From: Dryobates pubescens
Lineage: Eukaryota; Chordata; Aves; Piciformes; Picidae
DNA length: 64,000 nucleotides
Direction: 5' to 3'
NCBI RefSeq assembly: GCF_014839835.1
Contig: NC_071614.1
Span: 49,809,599-49,873,598 of the forward strand
The notes under the pieces were generated by a model, which was not told the DNA's origin, made no database searches, and worked only from the letters and a program-made list of their open reading frames with translations. Below, one piece after another: positions 1 to 10,671 of this stretch. Both the position numbers and the translations under genes were made by a program. Positions within the stretch are counted from its first letter, which is position 1; each line of letters begins with the position of its first letter.

Positions 1-390
1 GCAGGCTGGGCAGGAGCTGTGCTCAGGCTGGGCAGGAGCTGTGCTCAGGCACAGCCTGGCTGGGGCAGGCTGGGCAGGAGCTGTGCTCAGGCACAGCCCG
101 GCTGGGGGCAGGCTGGGCAGGAGCTGTGCTCAGGCTGGGCAGGAGCTGTGCTCAGGCTGGGCAGGAGCTGTGCTCAGGCTGGGCAGGAGCTGTGCTCAAG
201 CACAGCCTGGCTGGGGCAGGCTGGGCAGGAGCTGTGCTCAGGCTGGGCAGGAGCTGTGCTCAGGCACAGCCTGGCTGGGGCAGGCTGGGCAGGAGCTGTG
301 CTCAGGCTGGGCAGGAGCTGTGCTCAGGGACAGCCTGGCTGGGGCAGCTGGGCAGGAGCTGTGCTCAGGCACAGCCCGGCTGGGGCAGGC
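1..390 (+). repeat. 22-bp minisatellite (GCTGGGCAGGAGCTGTGCTC)
   Basis: Repeats of a 22-bp unit alternate with a 20-bp segment, GCACAGCCTGGCTGGGGCAG. The array is cut by the window start and ends about 110 bp before an ADAM17 acceptor. Confidence 0.93.
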
Positions 391-498
391 TGCGCCAGGC
401 CGCGCCGGGCCCCGCAGGGCTGGGGTTGCCTTCGCCGCCCCTGGGCCCGGCCGGGGCCGTGACGCCCGTGCTGCCCGTGCCGCCCGTGCCGCCCGCAG

Positions 499-633
499 GC
501 AGCAGCAGCGAGTGCCCGCCGCCGGGCAACGCGCCGGACGACACGGTGTGCGTGGACATGGGGCGCTGCAAGGCCGGGGAGTGTGTCCCCTTCTGCGAGC
601 GCCAGCGCAGCCTGCGCTCCTGCGCCTGCAACG
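499..633 (+). CDS. ADAM17: ADAM17 coding exon a (membrane-proximal Cys-rich region)
   Basis: The acceptor is CCCGCAG and the donor is G/GTGCGT. The exon enters in phase 1 and leaves in phase 1. It encodes 44 full codons containing CPPPGNA, the DDTVC block and CACN, which matches the membrane-proximal domain. Confidence 0.95.
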
Positions 634-3600
634 GTGCGTGCTGCCCGCGGGGGGCGCTGCCCCGGCCCCCGCCGCGCCAGCCGGCTGGGCTGGGCTTGGG
701 GTTTGGGGGGCTCTGGTAATGAGGCTTGGGTTGGGTGTGGGTGGCCGGGATTGGGTGGCATTGGTTGGGGTTTGGGTGGCATTGGTTGGGGTTTGGGTGG
801 CATTGGTTGGGATTGGGTGGCATTGGTTGGGGTTTGGGTGGCATTGGTTGGGGTTTGGGTGGCATTGGTTGGGATTGGGTGGCATTGGTTGGTGTTTGGG
901 TGGCATTGGTTGGGGTTTGGGTGGCATTGGTTGGGATTGGGTGGCATTGGTTGGTGTTTGGGTGGCATTGGTTGGTGTTTGGGTGGCATTGGTTGGGGTT
1001 TGGGTGGCATTGGTTGGGGTTTGGGTGGCATTGGTTGGGTTTGGGTGGCATTGGTTGGGATTGGGTGGCATTGGTTGGGGTTTGGGTGGCATTGGTTGGG
1101 TTTGGGTGGCATTGGTTGGGATTGGGTGGCTTTGGTGGGGTTTGGGTGGCATTGGTTGGGGTTTGGGTGGCATTGGTGGTGGGGTTTGGGTGGCATTGGT
1201 GGTGGGGTTTGGGTGGCATTGGTTGGTGGGGTTTGGGTGGCATTGGTTGGGCTTGATGGCATTGGTGGTTGGGTTTGGGTGGCACTGGTTGGGCATTGGT
1301 GAGGTTGGTTGGGGTTTGGGTGGCTTTGGGTTGTGTTGGTTGGGTTTGGGTGGGGCCGGGTGGATGTTGGGTGGGGTTGGGTGGGTGGGGCTGGTTGGGT
1401 TGCTTGGGGTGGGCAGGGCCAGGGGGCAGTGGTGGGCTGCAGGAGGCCCCCAGCACGAGCTTGCCCTGGCTGCAGAGACAGACAACTCGTGCAAGGTGTG
1501 CTGCCGGGACCAGCAGGGCCGCTGCCTGCCCGTGCTCGATGCCAACCAGCAGTTCCTCTTCCTGCGCAAGGGCAAGCCCTGCACCGTCGGCTTCTGCGAC
1601 GCCAACGTGAGTCTGCCCTGCCCTGCCCTGCCGCTGCTGGCCTGGGCACCCCCCTGGGGCGCGCCGGAGCCCTCTGCCGCCTGGCCGCGCTGCCAGAGCA
1701 GCGCCAGCCGGGCCTGCAGCCTGGCAGCGCGTGCAGCTCTCCCAGGCTGCGGCGTGAGGGAGGGCTTCCCTCGCAGGGCAAGTGTGAGAAGCAGGTGCAG
1801 GATGTGATCGAACGCTTCTGGGACTTCATCGACCAGCTCAGCATCAACACCTTCGGTAAGCTGCCCGGGGAGCTGTGCCAGGCAGCAGCAGCAGCTGCCC
1901 GGGGAGCTGTGCCGGGGCTGTGCCAGGCAGCAGCAGCAGCTGCCCGGGGAGCTGTGCCAGGCAGCAGCAGCAGCTGCCCGGGGAGCTGTGCCAGGCAGCA
2001 GCAGCAGCTGCCCGGGGAGCTGTGCCGGGGCTGTGCCAGGCAGCAGCAGCAGCTGCCCCGGGAGCTGTGCCGGGGCTGTGCCAGGCAGCAGCAGCAGCTG
2101 CCCGGGGAGCTGTGCCGGGGCTGTGCCAGGCAGCAGCAGCAGCTGCCCGGGGAGCTGTGCCGGGGCTGTGCCAGGCAGCAGCAGCAGCTGCCCCGGGAGC
2201 TGTGCCGGGGCTGTGCCAGGCAGCAGCAGCTCTCCCAGCTGCCCTCAGCCCTTCCTGCCTCAGCACCGCACACCTTGCCTGCTGGTGGAGTTGTTGTGGG
2301 GTGTTCTGAGCATCCTCTGAGCCTGGGGAGCAGCAGACCCTTGGCTGAGCAGCAGGAGGGGTGGCACAGAGAGGGCAGAGCCTCGTGGGGGTCAGCTGGG
2401 CTCCGCAGGGCCTCTCAGCAGCAGAGCTCCTTTGCTCTCCTCACAAAACCACAGAGGTCACAGCCCCAGGCTCTGCCTGCTCTGAGGCACTGCCCACACC
2501 TTGGGGAGGGGACTCCCTGGTCCTGATCCCCACCCCCAGGGCACCCCCAGTGTAACCCCCAGTGCCTCCCTCTTGCTGGGAGCCAGCAAACCCTGCAGTG
2601 GGAGCCTGCCCGGGCTGCTGAGCCTGCCCAGCAGCTTGGCTGGGGGCTGCCAGTCCTCAGCTCTCACGAATGGCTCTTGGGTGGTGGTTAAAGCTCTTCA
2701 GCCTGTGCAGCCAGAGGCAGAGTGTGCCCCTGGGGGGCAGATGTGTGTGTGGAGACAGCTCCTTACCCCCTGGCAGCTCCTCAGCCCATGGTAGGCCCTC
2801 AGCCCATGGCAGCTGTGGGCTCCCAGTCCCAGAGGGACAGGGAACTGCTGGAGAGAGCCCAGGGGAGGCTGCAAAGCTGCTGAGGGGCCTGGAGCAGCTC
2901 TGTGAGGAGCAGAGGCTGAGAGCCCTGGGGCTGAGAGCCTGCAGAAGAGCAGCCCCAGAGGGGAGCTGAGCAATGCTCAGCAAGAGCTGAAGGAGCTGTG
3001 GGGGGCAAGAGGCTGGGGCCAGACCCTGCTCAGTGGTGCCCAGGGCCAGGCCAAGGGGCAAGGGACACAAACTGGAACCCAGGAGGTTCCACCTCAACAT
3101 AAGGAGAAAATGCTTCACTGAGAGGCTGCTGGAGGCCTGGAGCAGGCTGCCCAGAGAGGCTGTGGAGTCTCCTGCAGCGGAGAGCTTCCAGCCTCCCCTG
3201 GGCACTGTGCTCCTGGGCAAGCTGCTGGAGCAGGGGGCTTGGACTGGGTGAGCTCCAGAGGTCCCTTCCCACCACCCCTTCGCTGGGATTTGTGTAAGAC
3301 CAGGTTTTGGTGCCAGGCTCACAGGAGGGGGCACAGCTGTGCATGCTTGGTGGGACACTGCTTGGTTGGGAACTGATGGATCTGAACCCATGTCCCAGGG
3401 AAGTTCCTGGCAGACAACATCGTGGGCTCCGTGCTGGTCTTCTCCTTGCTCTTCTGGATCCCCCTCAGCATCCTGGTGCACTGTGTGGTGAGTGAGCTGA
3501 GCTCAGAGCACCCTCCTGGATGGCATGGGGTGGGCAGCTCTTGGCAACCCCCTGGGCCTGGGATTCAACACACTGAGGGCTCTGTTGCTCCTCCTGTGGG

Positions 3601-6600
3601 TTCCCCCTCCCTGGATGAGGCCTTGAGCAACCAGGGCTGGTGGAAGGTTGAAGATGCCCATGGCAGGGGGCTTGGAACTGGATGATCTTCAACCTCCCTT
3701 CTGCCCCAACCCATCCTGGGTGTCCCTGCCCATGGCAGGGGGCTTGGAACTGGATGACCTTCAACCTCCCTTCTGCCCCAACCCATCCTGGGTGTCCCTG
3801 CCCATGGCAGGGGGCTTGGAACTGGATGACCTTCAACCTCCCTTCTGCCCCAACCCATTCCATGCTATGAAACTCCAGCTCCCCTCTGGCCAATGCTTCC
3901 GTGGCTGCTCCCTGGAACCCTTCCCAGCCTCTCCTAGGGAGGTTTCCTTCCTCTGCCTCTCAAATTGTACCTGAGCATCATTTTGGTAACTTCCTCTGGA
4001 GTAAAAGTTCCCTCAAGCCCCCCAGAGGAGACTCCCCCCATGCTGTGGGGAGGCTGAGCTCAGGGTTGAGCTTGGGGGTGGGTGGAGAGCCGGGGGCCTG
4101 GGCAGGTGGGGTGGCACTGCCTGCAGGGTGGGGTTGGGGCTGTGGGGGTCATGGGGGGATGGAGGGGAAGGGAGAAGAGCTCCATGCCCTGCTGTGTCCC
4201 TGTCCTTGGTCTGTGAGCTGATGTCCTGAGCTGGCTTGGTTTGTGTCCCAACAGGACAAGAAGCTGGACAAGCAGTACGAGGAGAACACCAAGTCCCTGT
4301 TCTGCCCCAGTGTAAGCTGCTGGCTGAGTGGTTGTGGGGCAGCAGCCCCAGCCCTAAGGGCTGCTGGTCAGGGAGGTGGCAGCAGAGGCCTGCCTCACCC
4401 TGCAGAGGGATCGGGCACCCAGAGGAGCTCTTTCCAAGCCTGAGGGCCATGGTTTGGCAGCAGTCTTGCAAGAGTTAGGGAATGAGCATCGAAGGCACTT
4501 CCACCCCCAACCATTCTGTGGTCCCATGGGAAGTCTCCTTGGAGCTTATCCCTGAACCCAGTCCAGGAGATGCCAGGGCAGAGGTGTAGGTGATGGGCTC
4601 CTGGCCCCAGCAGCTTTGCCAACCAGGCCCTGTGTCCGTGGGGTCTGCTGAGGGTGCAGTGGCTGGCAGCAAGGGAAGGTGTCCGGAGCAGATGAGTGGT
4701 GAACCCAGCGGGGATTCGTTCTGCCCAGAGAGCTGTGGCTGCTTCCCACACTGTGCTGGTCCAGGGGGCTGACTTCCCTGGGTGTGATGGCAGCAGCCCC
4801 CGCAGGCCGCCCCCGCGCTCAGCCCCCGCAGGCTGCCCCCGCAGGCCGCCCCCGCGCTCAGCCCCCGCAGGCTGCCCCCGCAGGCTGCCCCCGCGGTCAG
4901 CCCCCACAGGCCACCCCCGCGCTCAGCCCCTGCAGGCTGCCCCCGCAGGCCACCCCTGCAGGCTGCCCCCACGCTCAGCCCCCGCAGGCAGCCCCCGCAG
5001 GCCGCCCCCGCGCTCAGCCCCCGCAGGCCGCCCCCGCAGGCCGCCCCCGCAGGCTGCCCCCGCGCGCTGCCCCCGCAGGCTGCCCCCGCAGGCTGCCCCC
5101 GCGCTCAGCCCCCACAGGCCACCCCCGCGCTCAGCCCCTGCAGGCTGCCCCCGCAGGCCACCCCTGCAGGCTGCCCCCACGCTCAGCCCCCGCAGGCAGC
5201 CCCCGCAGGCCGCCCCCGCGCTCAGCCCCCGCAGGCCGCCCCCGCGCTCAGCCCCCGCAGGCCGCCCCCGCAGGCTGCCCCCGCGCGCTGCCCCCGCAGG
5301 CTGCCCCCGCAGGCTGCCCCCGCGCTCAGCCCCCGCAGGCAGCCCCCGCAGGCAGCCCCCGCAGGCCGCCCCCGCGCTCAGCCCCCGCAGGCAGCCCCCG
5401 CAGGCAGCCCCCGCGCTCAGCCCCCGCAGGCCGCCCCCGCGCTCAGCCCCCGCAGGCCGCCCCCGCGCGCTGCCCCCGCAGGCAGCCCCCGCAGGCTGCC
5501 CCCGCGCTCAGCCCCCGCAGGCCGCCCCCGCGCGCTGCCCCCGCAGGCAGCCCCCGCAGGCAGCCCCCGCAGGCAGCCCCCGCAGGCAGCCCCCGCGCTC
5601 AGCCCCTGCAGGCCGCCCCCGCGCGCTGCCCCCGCAGGCTGCCCCCGCAGGCCGCCCCCGCGCTCAGCCCCTGCAGGCTGCCCCCGCAGGCAGCCCCCGC
5701 AGGCTGCCCCCGCAGGCTGCCCCCGCGCTCAGCCCCCGCAGGCCACCCCCGCAGGCTGCCCCCGCGTTCAGCCCCTGCAGGCTGCCCCCGCAGGCAGCCC
5801 CCGCGCTCAGCCCCCGCAGGCAGCCCCCGCGCTCAGCCCCCGCAGGCAGCCCCCGCAGGCCGCCCCCGCGCTCAGCCCCCGCAGGCTGCCCCCGCAGGCC
5901 GCCCCCGCGCTCAGCCCCTGCAGGCAGCCCCCGCAGGCAGCCCCCGCAGGCTGCCCCCACGCTCAGCACCCGCAGGCCGCCCCCGCAGGCTGCCCCCGCG
6001 CTCAGCCCCCGCAGGCTGCCCCCGCGCTCAGCACCCGCAGGCCGCCCCCGCAGGCTGCCCCCGCAGGCTGCCCCCGCAGGCTGCCCCCGCGCTCAGCCCC
6101 TGCAGGCCGCCCCCGCGCGCTGCCCCCGCAGGCTGCCCCCGCAGGCCGCCCCCGCGCTCAGCCCCTGCAGGCTGCCCCCGCAGGCAGCCCCCGCGCTCAG
6201 CCCCCGCAGGCAGCCCCCGCAGGCTGCCCCCGCGCTCAGCCCCCGCAGGCAGCCCCCGCAGGCTGCCCCCGCGCTCAGCCCCTGCAGGCAGCCCCCGCAG
6301 GCAGCCCCCGCGCTCAGCCCCTGCAGGCTGCCCCCGCAGGCAGCCCCCGCGCTCAGCCCCTGCAGGCTGCCCCCGCAGGCTGCCCCCGCAGGCTGCCCCC
6401 GCGCTCAGCCCCCGCAGGCAGCCCCCGCAGGCTGCCCCCGCGCTCAGCCCCCGCAGGCAGCCCCCGCAGGCTGCCCCCCCGCTCAGCCCCTTCAGGCTGC
6501 CCCCGCAGGCTGCCCCCGCGCTCAGCCCCGGCAGGCTGCCCCCGCAGGCTGCCCCCGCGCTCAGCCCCCACAGGCAGCCCCCGCAGGCTGCCCCCGCAGG

Positions 6601-8520
6601 CAGCCCCCGCGCTCAGCACCCGCGCGCTGCCCCCGCGCGCTGCCCCCGCGCTCAGCCCCTGCAGGCTGCCCCCGCAGGCAGCCCCCGCGCTCAGCCCCTG
6701 CAGGCTGCCCCCGCAGGCTGCCCCCGCGCTCAGCCCCCACAGGCTGCCCCCGCAGGCTGCCCCCGCAGGCCGCCCCCGCGCTCAGCACCCGCACGCTGCC
6801 CCCGCGCTCAGCCCCCGCAGGCCGCCCCCGCAGGCTGCCCCCGCAGGCAGCCCCCGCGCTCAGCCCCCGCAGGCCGCCCCCGCGCGCTGCCCCCGCAGGC
6901 TGCCCCCGCAGGCAGCCCCCGCGCTCAGCCCCTGCAGGCTGCCCCCGCAGGCCGCCCCCGCGCTCAGCCCCCGCAGGCTGCCCCCGCGCTCAGCCCCCGC
7001 AGGCTGCCCCCGAGCTCAGCCCCCACAGGCAGCCCCCGCAGGCTGCCCCCGTGCGCTGCCCCCGCAGGCTGCCCCCGCGCTCAGCCCCTGCAGGCTGCCC
7101 CCGCAGGCAGCCCCCGCGCTCAGCCCCTGCAGGCTGCCCCCGAGCTCAGCCCCCACAGGCAGCCCCCGCAGGCTGCCCCCGTGCGCTGCCCCCGCAGGCT
7201 GCCCCCGCGCTCAGCCCCTGCAGGCTGCCCCCGCAGGCAGCCCCCGCGCTCAGCCCCTGCAGGCTGCCCCCGCAGGCAGCCCCCGCGCTCAGCCCCCGCA
7301 CGCTGCCCCCGCAGGCAGCCCCCGCAGGCTGCCCCCGCGCTCAGCACCCGCACGCTGCCCCCGCAGGCCGCCCCCGCGCTCAGCACCCGCACGCTGCCCC
7401 CGCAGGCCGCCCCCGCGCTCAGCACCCGCAGGCTGCCCCCGCAGGCTGCCCCCGCGCTCAGCCCCCGCAGGCCACCCCCACACTCAGCCCCCGCAGGCTG
7501 CCCCCTCGCTCAGCCCCCGCAGGCCACCCCCACACTCAGCCCCCGCAGGCTGCCCCCGCGCTCAGCCCCTGCAGGCCACCCCCGCAGGCTGCCCCCGCGC
7601 TCAGCCCCCGCAGGCTGCCCCCGCGCTCTGCCCCCATACGCAGCCCCCGCGCTCAGCCCCTGCAGGCCGCCCCCGCAGGCTGCCCCCGCGCTCTGCCCCT
7701 GCAGGCTGCCCCCGCGCTCAGTCCCCGCGCTCAGCCCCTGCAGGCCGCCCCCGCAGGCTGCCCCCGCGCTCAGCCCCCGCAGGCAGCCCCCGCGCTCAGT
7801 CCCCGCGCTCTGCCCCCACACGCAGCCCCCGCGCTCAGCCCCTGCAGGCCGCCCCCGCAGGCTGCCCCCGCGCTCTGCCCCCACACGCAGCCCCCCGGGA
7901 GGGGAACTCTTCCTGCTGGCAGAGAGGAGGGAGCTGTGCCCTGCCCTGAGCTCTCCCCTGGCTTGGCCTTGCATTTCCAGCCCCAGGCTGTGCCAGAGGC
8001 CAGGGTGGTCCTCCAGCCACCCTGCCCAGAGTGCAGCTGATCCTCTGAGGTTCCTCTCGCCTTTGATCCCCCTCCAGAATGGTTTGGCTTGGAGAAGCCC
8101 TCTGAGCTCCCCCTGCCCCCCCCGTGGTGCCAGAGCCCAGGGCTGTGCTGGCTGCTCCCTGAGGCTGCTGCCTGCCTGTTGCAGAACGTGGAGATGCTGA
8201 GCAGCCTGGACTCGGCCTCGGTTCGCATCATCAAGCCCTTCCCCGCGGCGCAGCCCAGCAGCCGCCACCAGCCCCTGCAGCCCCTGGGCCCCGCGCCCCC
8301 CGCGCCCAAGCAGGACCACCAGCGCATGGACACCATCCAGGAGGACCCCAGCACCGACTCCCATGAGGAGGCCTTCGAGCAGGATCCCTTCCCCAGCGCC
8401 GGCGCCGCAGCCAAGTCCTTCGAGGACCTGACGGAGCCGGCAGTGCGGCGCAGCGAGAAGGCTTCCTCCTTCAAGCTGCAGCGGCAGGGCAGGGTGGACA
8501 GCAAGGAGACAGAGTGCTAG
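499..8520 (+). CDS. ADAM17: ADAM17 (TACE), C-terminal part, six coding exons
   Basis: This is the C-terminal part of the membrane metalloprotease that sheds TNF, EGFR ligands and other ectodomains. Coding exons are 499-633, 1476-1606, 1777-1855, 3399-3487, 4255-4311 and 8185-8520. All introns are GT-AG and the phases match. The pieces read the Cys-rich membrane-proximal region ([24 protein letters not shown]), the juxtamembrane segment ([17 protein letters not shown]), one transmembrane helix ([20 protein letters not shown]) and a cytoplasmic tail ending in DSKETEC. The protease and disintegrin domains lie left of the window. Recognition rests on remembered close similarity to mammalian ADAM17. 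Its introns are loaded with five minisatellites. The gene converges on IAH1, as in mammals. The tail looks diverged around the human Thr735 position. Confidence 0.97.
740..1335 (+). repeat. G/T-rich 18-21-bp minisatellite (GGCATTGGTTGGGGTTTGGG)
   Basis: About 28 units fill most of the 842-bp intron between ADAM17 exons a and b. The sense strand carries runs of three and four G spaced by T-rich loops, which could form G-quadruplexes. It resembles but is not the vertebrate telomere repeat. Confidence 0.93.
1476..1606 (+). CDS. ADAM17: ADAM17 coding exon b
   Basis: The acceptor is GGCTGCAG and the donor AAC/GTGAGT. It encodes [11 protein letters not shown] through [12 protein letters not shown], the rest of the Cys-rich membrane-proximal domain. 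Confidence 0.95.
1777..1855 (+). CDS. ADAM17: ADAM17 coding exon c (juxtamembrane segment)
   Basis: The acceptor is CCTCGCAG and the donor G/GTAAGC. It encodes [17 protein letters not shown] and IDQLSINTF. This is the conserved stalk segment next to the membrane. Confidence 0.95.
1859..2245 (+). repeat. 34/45-bp minisatellite next to the ADAM17 exon c donor
   Basis: Units of CTGCCCGGGGAGCTGTGCCA then GGCAGCAGCAGCAG, with an optional 11-bp CGGGGCTGTGC insert, run for about 385 bp. The first unit overlaps the splice donor GTAAGCTG. Confidence 0.93.
2826..3292 (+). mobile_element. CR1 LINE 3' fragment
   Basis: It reads the CR1 3' pattern: GAGCAGCTCTGTGAGGAGCA, then GGCTGCCCAGAGAGGCTGTG, then GGGGCTTGGACTGGGTGA. 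Confidence 0.85.
3399..3487 (+). CDS. ADAM17: ADAM17 coding exon d (transmembrane helix)
   Basis: The acceptor is TGTCCCAG and the donor GTG/GTGAGT. It encodes KFLADNIVG followed by a hydrophobic stretch of about 20 residues that ends in LVHCV. Confidence 0.95.
3657..3862 (+). repeat. 72-bp tandem repeat derived from a CR1 3' end
   Basis: Nearly three copies with exact 72-bp period (starts 3657, 3729, 3801). Each contains CCCATGGCAGGGGGCTTGGA and a CCCAACCCATCC tail, which is the standard CR1 3' end. The preceding 55 bp also reads as CR1. Confidence 0.92.
4255..4311 (+). CDS. ADAM17: ADAM17 coding exon e (start of cytoplasmic tail)
   Basis: The acceptor is CCAACAG and the donor AGT/GTAAGC. 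It encodes 19 codons, [19 protein letters not shown], the basic cytoplasmic start just inside the membrane. Confidence 0.94.
4790..7905 (+). repeat. 3.1-kb 13-bp minisatellite with acceptor-like units in last ADAM17 intron
   Basis: About 240 units of 13 bp: GCYGCCCCCGCAG, GCAGCCCCCGCAG and GCGCTCAGCCCCC mix along the array. CCCCCGCAG/G, a good match to a vertebrate 3' splice site, recurs well over a hundred times on the sense strand. The true acceptor of the next exon is about 280 bp to the right. Very long open frames here are repeat artefacts. Confidence 0.96.
8185..8520 (+). CDS. ADAM17: ADAM17 terminal coding exon (cytoplasmic tail and stop)
   Basis: The acceptor is CTGTTGCAG and the exon ends in TAG. 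It encodes [20 protein letters not shown], a Pro/Gln-rich linker, [20 protein letters not shown] and the C-terminus KETEC. The serines equivalent to human Ser791 (KSFED) and Ser819 (DSKE) are present. The Thr-Pro dipeptide equivalent to human Thr735 is not visible after KPFPAAQ. Confidence 0.96.
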   Translation, partial: NVEMLSSLDSASVRIIKPFPAAQPSSRHQPLQPLGPAPPAPKQDHQRMDTIQEDPSTDSHEEAFEQDPFPSAGAAAKSFEDLTEPAVRRSEKASSFKLQRQGRVDSKETEC

Positions 8521-9670
8521 GGGCTGGCTGCCCTGCAGGGGCTGGCTGCAGCCAGGCAGAGCTGGGGCCCTGGGGGAGCCGAGGAAGTGACCTCCCCCAG
8601 GGGCTGGCCGGGGCTGGCACCTTCCTCCATGCTGTCCCCTGCAGCCCTTCTCTCCCCCAGAGGACCCCAACTGAAGCTGCCTTGGGCCCTGAAGCTCTCT
8701 CTGGATTTGTTTTTCTCTGCCCCTTGCCCTTCACCATTCCCTCTGGCCTGGGGTGCAGAGGCAGCTGTGCCCCAGCTGCTGGCCTCTGCCCACCAGCCTT
8801 TTTTATACTGGAGTCACTATTCTGTAGTCTGAGAGCACCGAGAGGAGCCAGGGGCCTGCCCAACCAAAGGACATCTCCCACCTGGAGCACAGCACTGAGC
8901 ACTGCCAGGGGCAGGGCAGCACAGGCCTGGACAGACAGACAGACAGTAGTGACAGAGCCTGCAGAGCAGGAAGCTCAGCACTGTACAGCTTCAAACCAAA
9001 AGGCTCCTGGGAGGCTGCCAAGCTCCTCCAGCCTGAGCCTCCCCTGCCTGTGGTGCTGAGGTTGTCCTGTCCTCAGGGCAGGGCTTCCCTTTGTGCCCCG
9101 GGGGAGTGCCCACCCTGCACTAAGAGGCTGCTGCATGGCTGGCAGGGCAGGGGAGATGCCTGCTGGGGGAGCAGAGGCAGTTGCGATGGGGCTCTGTTCC
9201 CAGAGCTGGGCCTCAGGCTGCAAGCTCTGGGTGGCCTCTGGAGGCTGCAGTGCAGCAGCAGCTGGAGAGGAGCATTTGACCCAGGAGTGAACTTAGTAAC
9301 CAGGGAAAGGGGAACCTCGGAGCCTCCAGCACTCAGCTCCCCTCACAGGCAGGGGGGTGGCAGCAGTGGTGCCCTCCAACTGCAGCTGGGCACAGCAGCA
9401 GGGCTGAGGGGCACAGGACTGGCACTGACAGGATGCTGTGGTGGTGGCTGTGAGGGGAAGGAGCCACCCCAGTGCCCCCTGCCTCCCCAGCCCAGGCCCC
9501 TGCTCCTCTGACACTTGAACCTGTGCCTTACCTGTGCCTGGCTGGCAGCTGCCCTGGGGCTGCCCTCTGAGGAGGCGTTCTGGTTGGGTTTCTGTTGGGG
9601 CAGTGCCAAGGCCACCTGGGAGGAGTTAATTTAATTCCTAAGACAATAAAAGCTTTTTATATTCAAACCA
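8521..9670 (+). other. ADAM17: ADAM17 3' UTR
   Basis: This non-coding stretch runs from the stop codon to just past the AATAAA signal. The end point is estimated from the signal. I see no clear CR1 fragment or minisatellite in it. Confidence 0.75.
9645..9650 (+). terminator. ADAM17: ADAM17 polyadenylation signal
   Basis: A canonical AATAAA lies about 1.1 kb after the stop codon and is followed by a T-rich stretch (GCTTTTTAT). Confidence 0.8.
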
Positions 9671-10324
9671 AAGTAGTTAACCAAGCTCTGCCTCTGCAGT
9701 CTGTCTAAGGCCTGAGCCCTGCACTTGTTTGCTGCTGCTCCCCTCTGGAAGGCCAGGCCCTGAGTGCCCATGGTGCAGCTCTGCCCTGCTTGCTGCTGGG
9801 GTTGGGGAGGGCCTCCCCCTGTGCTGGGGCACAGGCCCAGCTCTGGCTGCCTGCTCAGCTGGCTCTGCAGGCAGGACACCTGCAAGGCACCACAGTCACT
9901 GCTGCCCACTGACAACCAGGCAGCTGGGAGCAGGGAGAGGGCTGGAGCAGCTCCTGGAAGCCAGAGTCCACCTCACCAGCCAGCTGAGCTGTGCTCCAGG
10001 CTCCAGGAGTGGAAGCTCCATGGATGTTCCTAGCAGGAAGCTCCACAGCCCCCAGGAGCCCCTCTGCTGCTCAGCCACCCTCTGCTGTGTTCATTGCAGC
10101 AGGGACAGGGTTCAGAGCCAGCAGCAGCTACAAATTCAAACCAGCTTCTGGCCTAGCTCCAGGCAGCTGCAAATTGGCCTCTTCTGCTGCAGCTTCTCAC
10201 CCTGGCACAGAGCAGGCACCAGCTCCTAGCTGCTCAGAGTCCAGCAGCTCCTCAGGGCAGCCTCTGTCCTCCTTCCCACAGCTGTCCAAGGCCAGGGCAG
10301 ACCAGACCAGCCACCCCCTGGCAC
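9671..10324. other. Spacer between convergent ADAM17 and IAH1 ends
   Basis: About 650 bp separates the two polyadenylation points. I see no coding exon, tandem array or clear CR1 fragment here. Confidence 0.6.
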
Positions 10325-10342
10325 AGTCCAAGTGGTGCCATC

Positions 10343-10348
10343 TTTATT
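10343..10348 (-). terminator. IAH1: IAH1 polyadenylation signal
   Basis: The plus strand reads TTTATT, which is AATAAA on the minus strand. It lies about 160 bp beyond the IAH1 stop codon. Confidence 0.8.
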
Positions 10349-10503
10349 CTCCCCTGGCCCAAGAGCTGGGGAGAGGGAAGAGCACTGACAGAGCTCTGCT
10401 CACTGCCCCGCTCCCCAGGGCTGCAGCATCTGTGCTGAGTTGCTGGGCTGCAGCCAGATGCTTGCAGCCAGCCTGGCCCCATCCAGCCCCAGCAGAGGAG
10501 CTG

Positions 10504-10671
10504 TCACAGCAGGCTGGCCTCGGGGTCCCTGTGGTCCACGTCTCGCCAGTAGGGCAGCAGTGAGGGCAGAGCCGAGAGCCTCTCTCCCAGGTGTGCCCAG
10601 AGCTGTGCTGCTACAAAGCTGTTGCCTTCTGCTGAGAGATGGAGGCCATCAGACAAGTAGGAGGAGAAGTC
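10504..10671 (-). CDS. IAH1: IAH1 exon 6 with stop
   Basis: The acceptor is CCTTGCAG. It encodes [13 protein letters not shown] with the catalytic Asp and His, then [17 protein letters not shown] and a stop. Confidence 0.95.
   Translation of the reverse strand, partial: DFSSYLSDGLHLSAEGNSFVAAQLWAHLGERLSALPSLLPYWRDVDHRDPEASLL

Noticed and set aside
740-1335. Interstitial telomere repeat
   Set aside because: The vertebrate telomere unit TTAGGG is absent. TTGGGG occurs only within a longer 18-21-bp unit.
238-2273. Minus-strand Pro/Asn/Gln/His-rich frames over the G/T-rich array
   Set aside because: They are the complement of the repeat, antisense to ADAM17 exons, and end with the array.
4696-8200. 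Two overlapping plus-strand open frames of over 1,100 codons (Pro/Ala/Arg-rich)
   Set aside because: These are by-products of the 13-bp array in an ADAM17 intron. They run into both intron flanks and show no protein domain.
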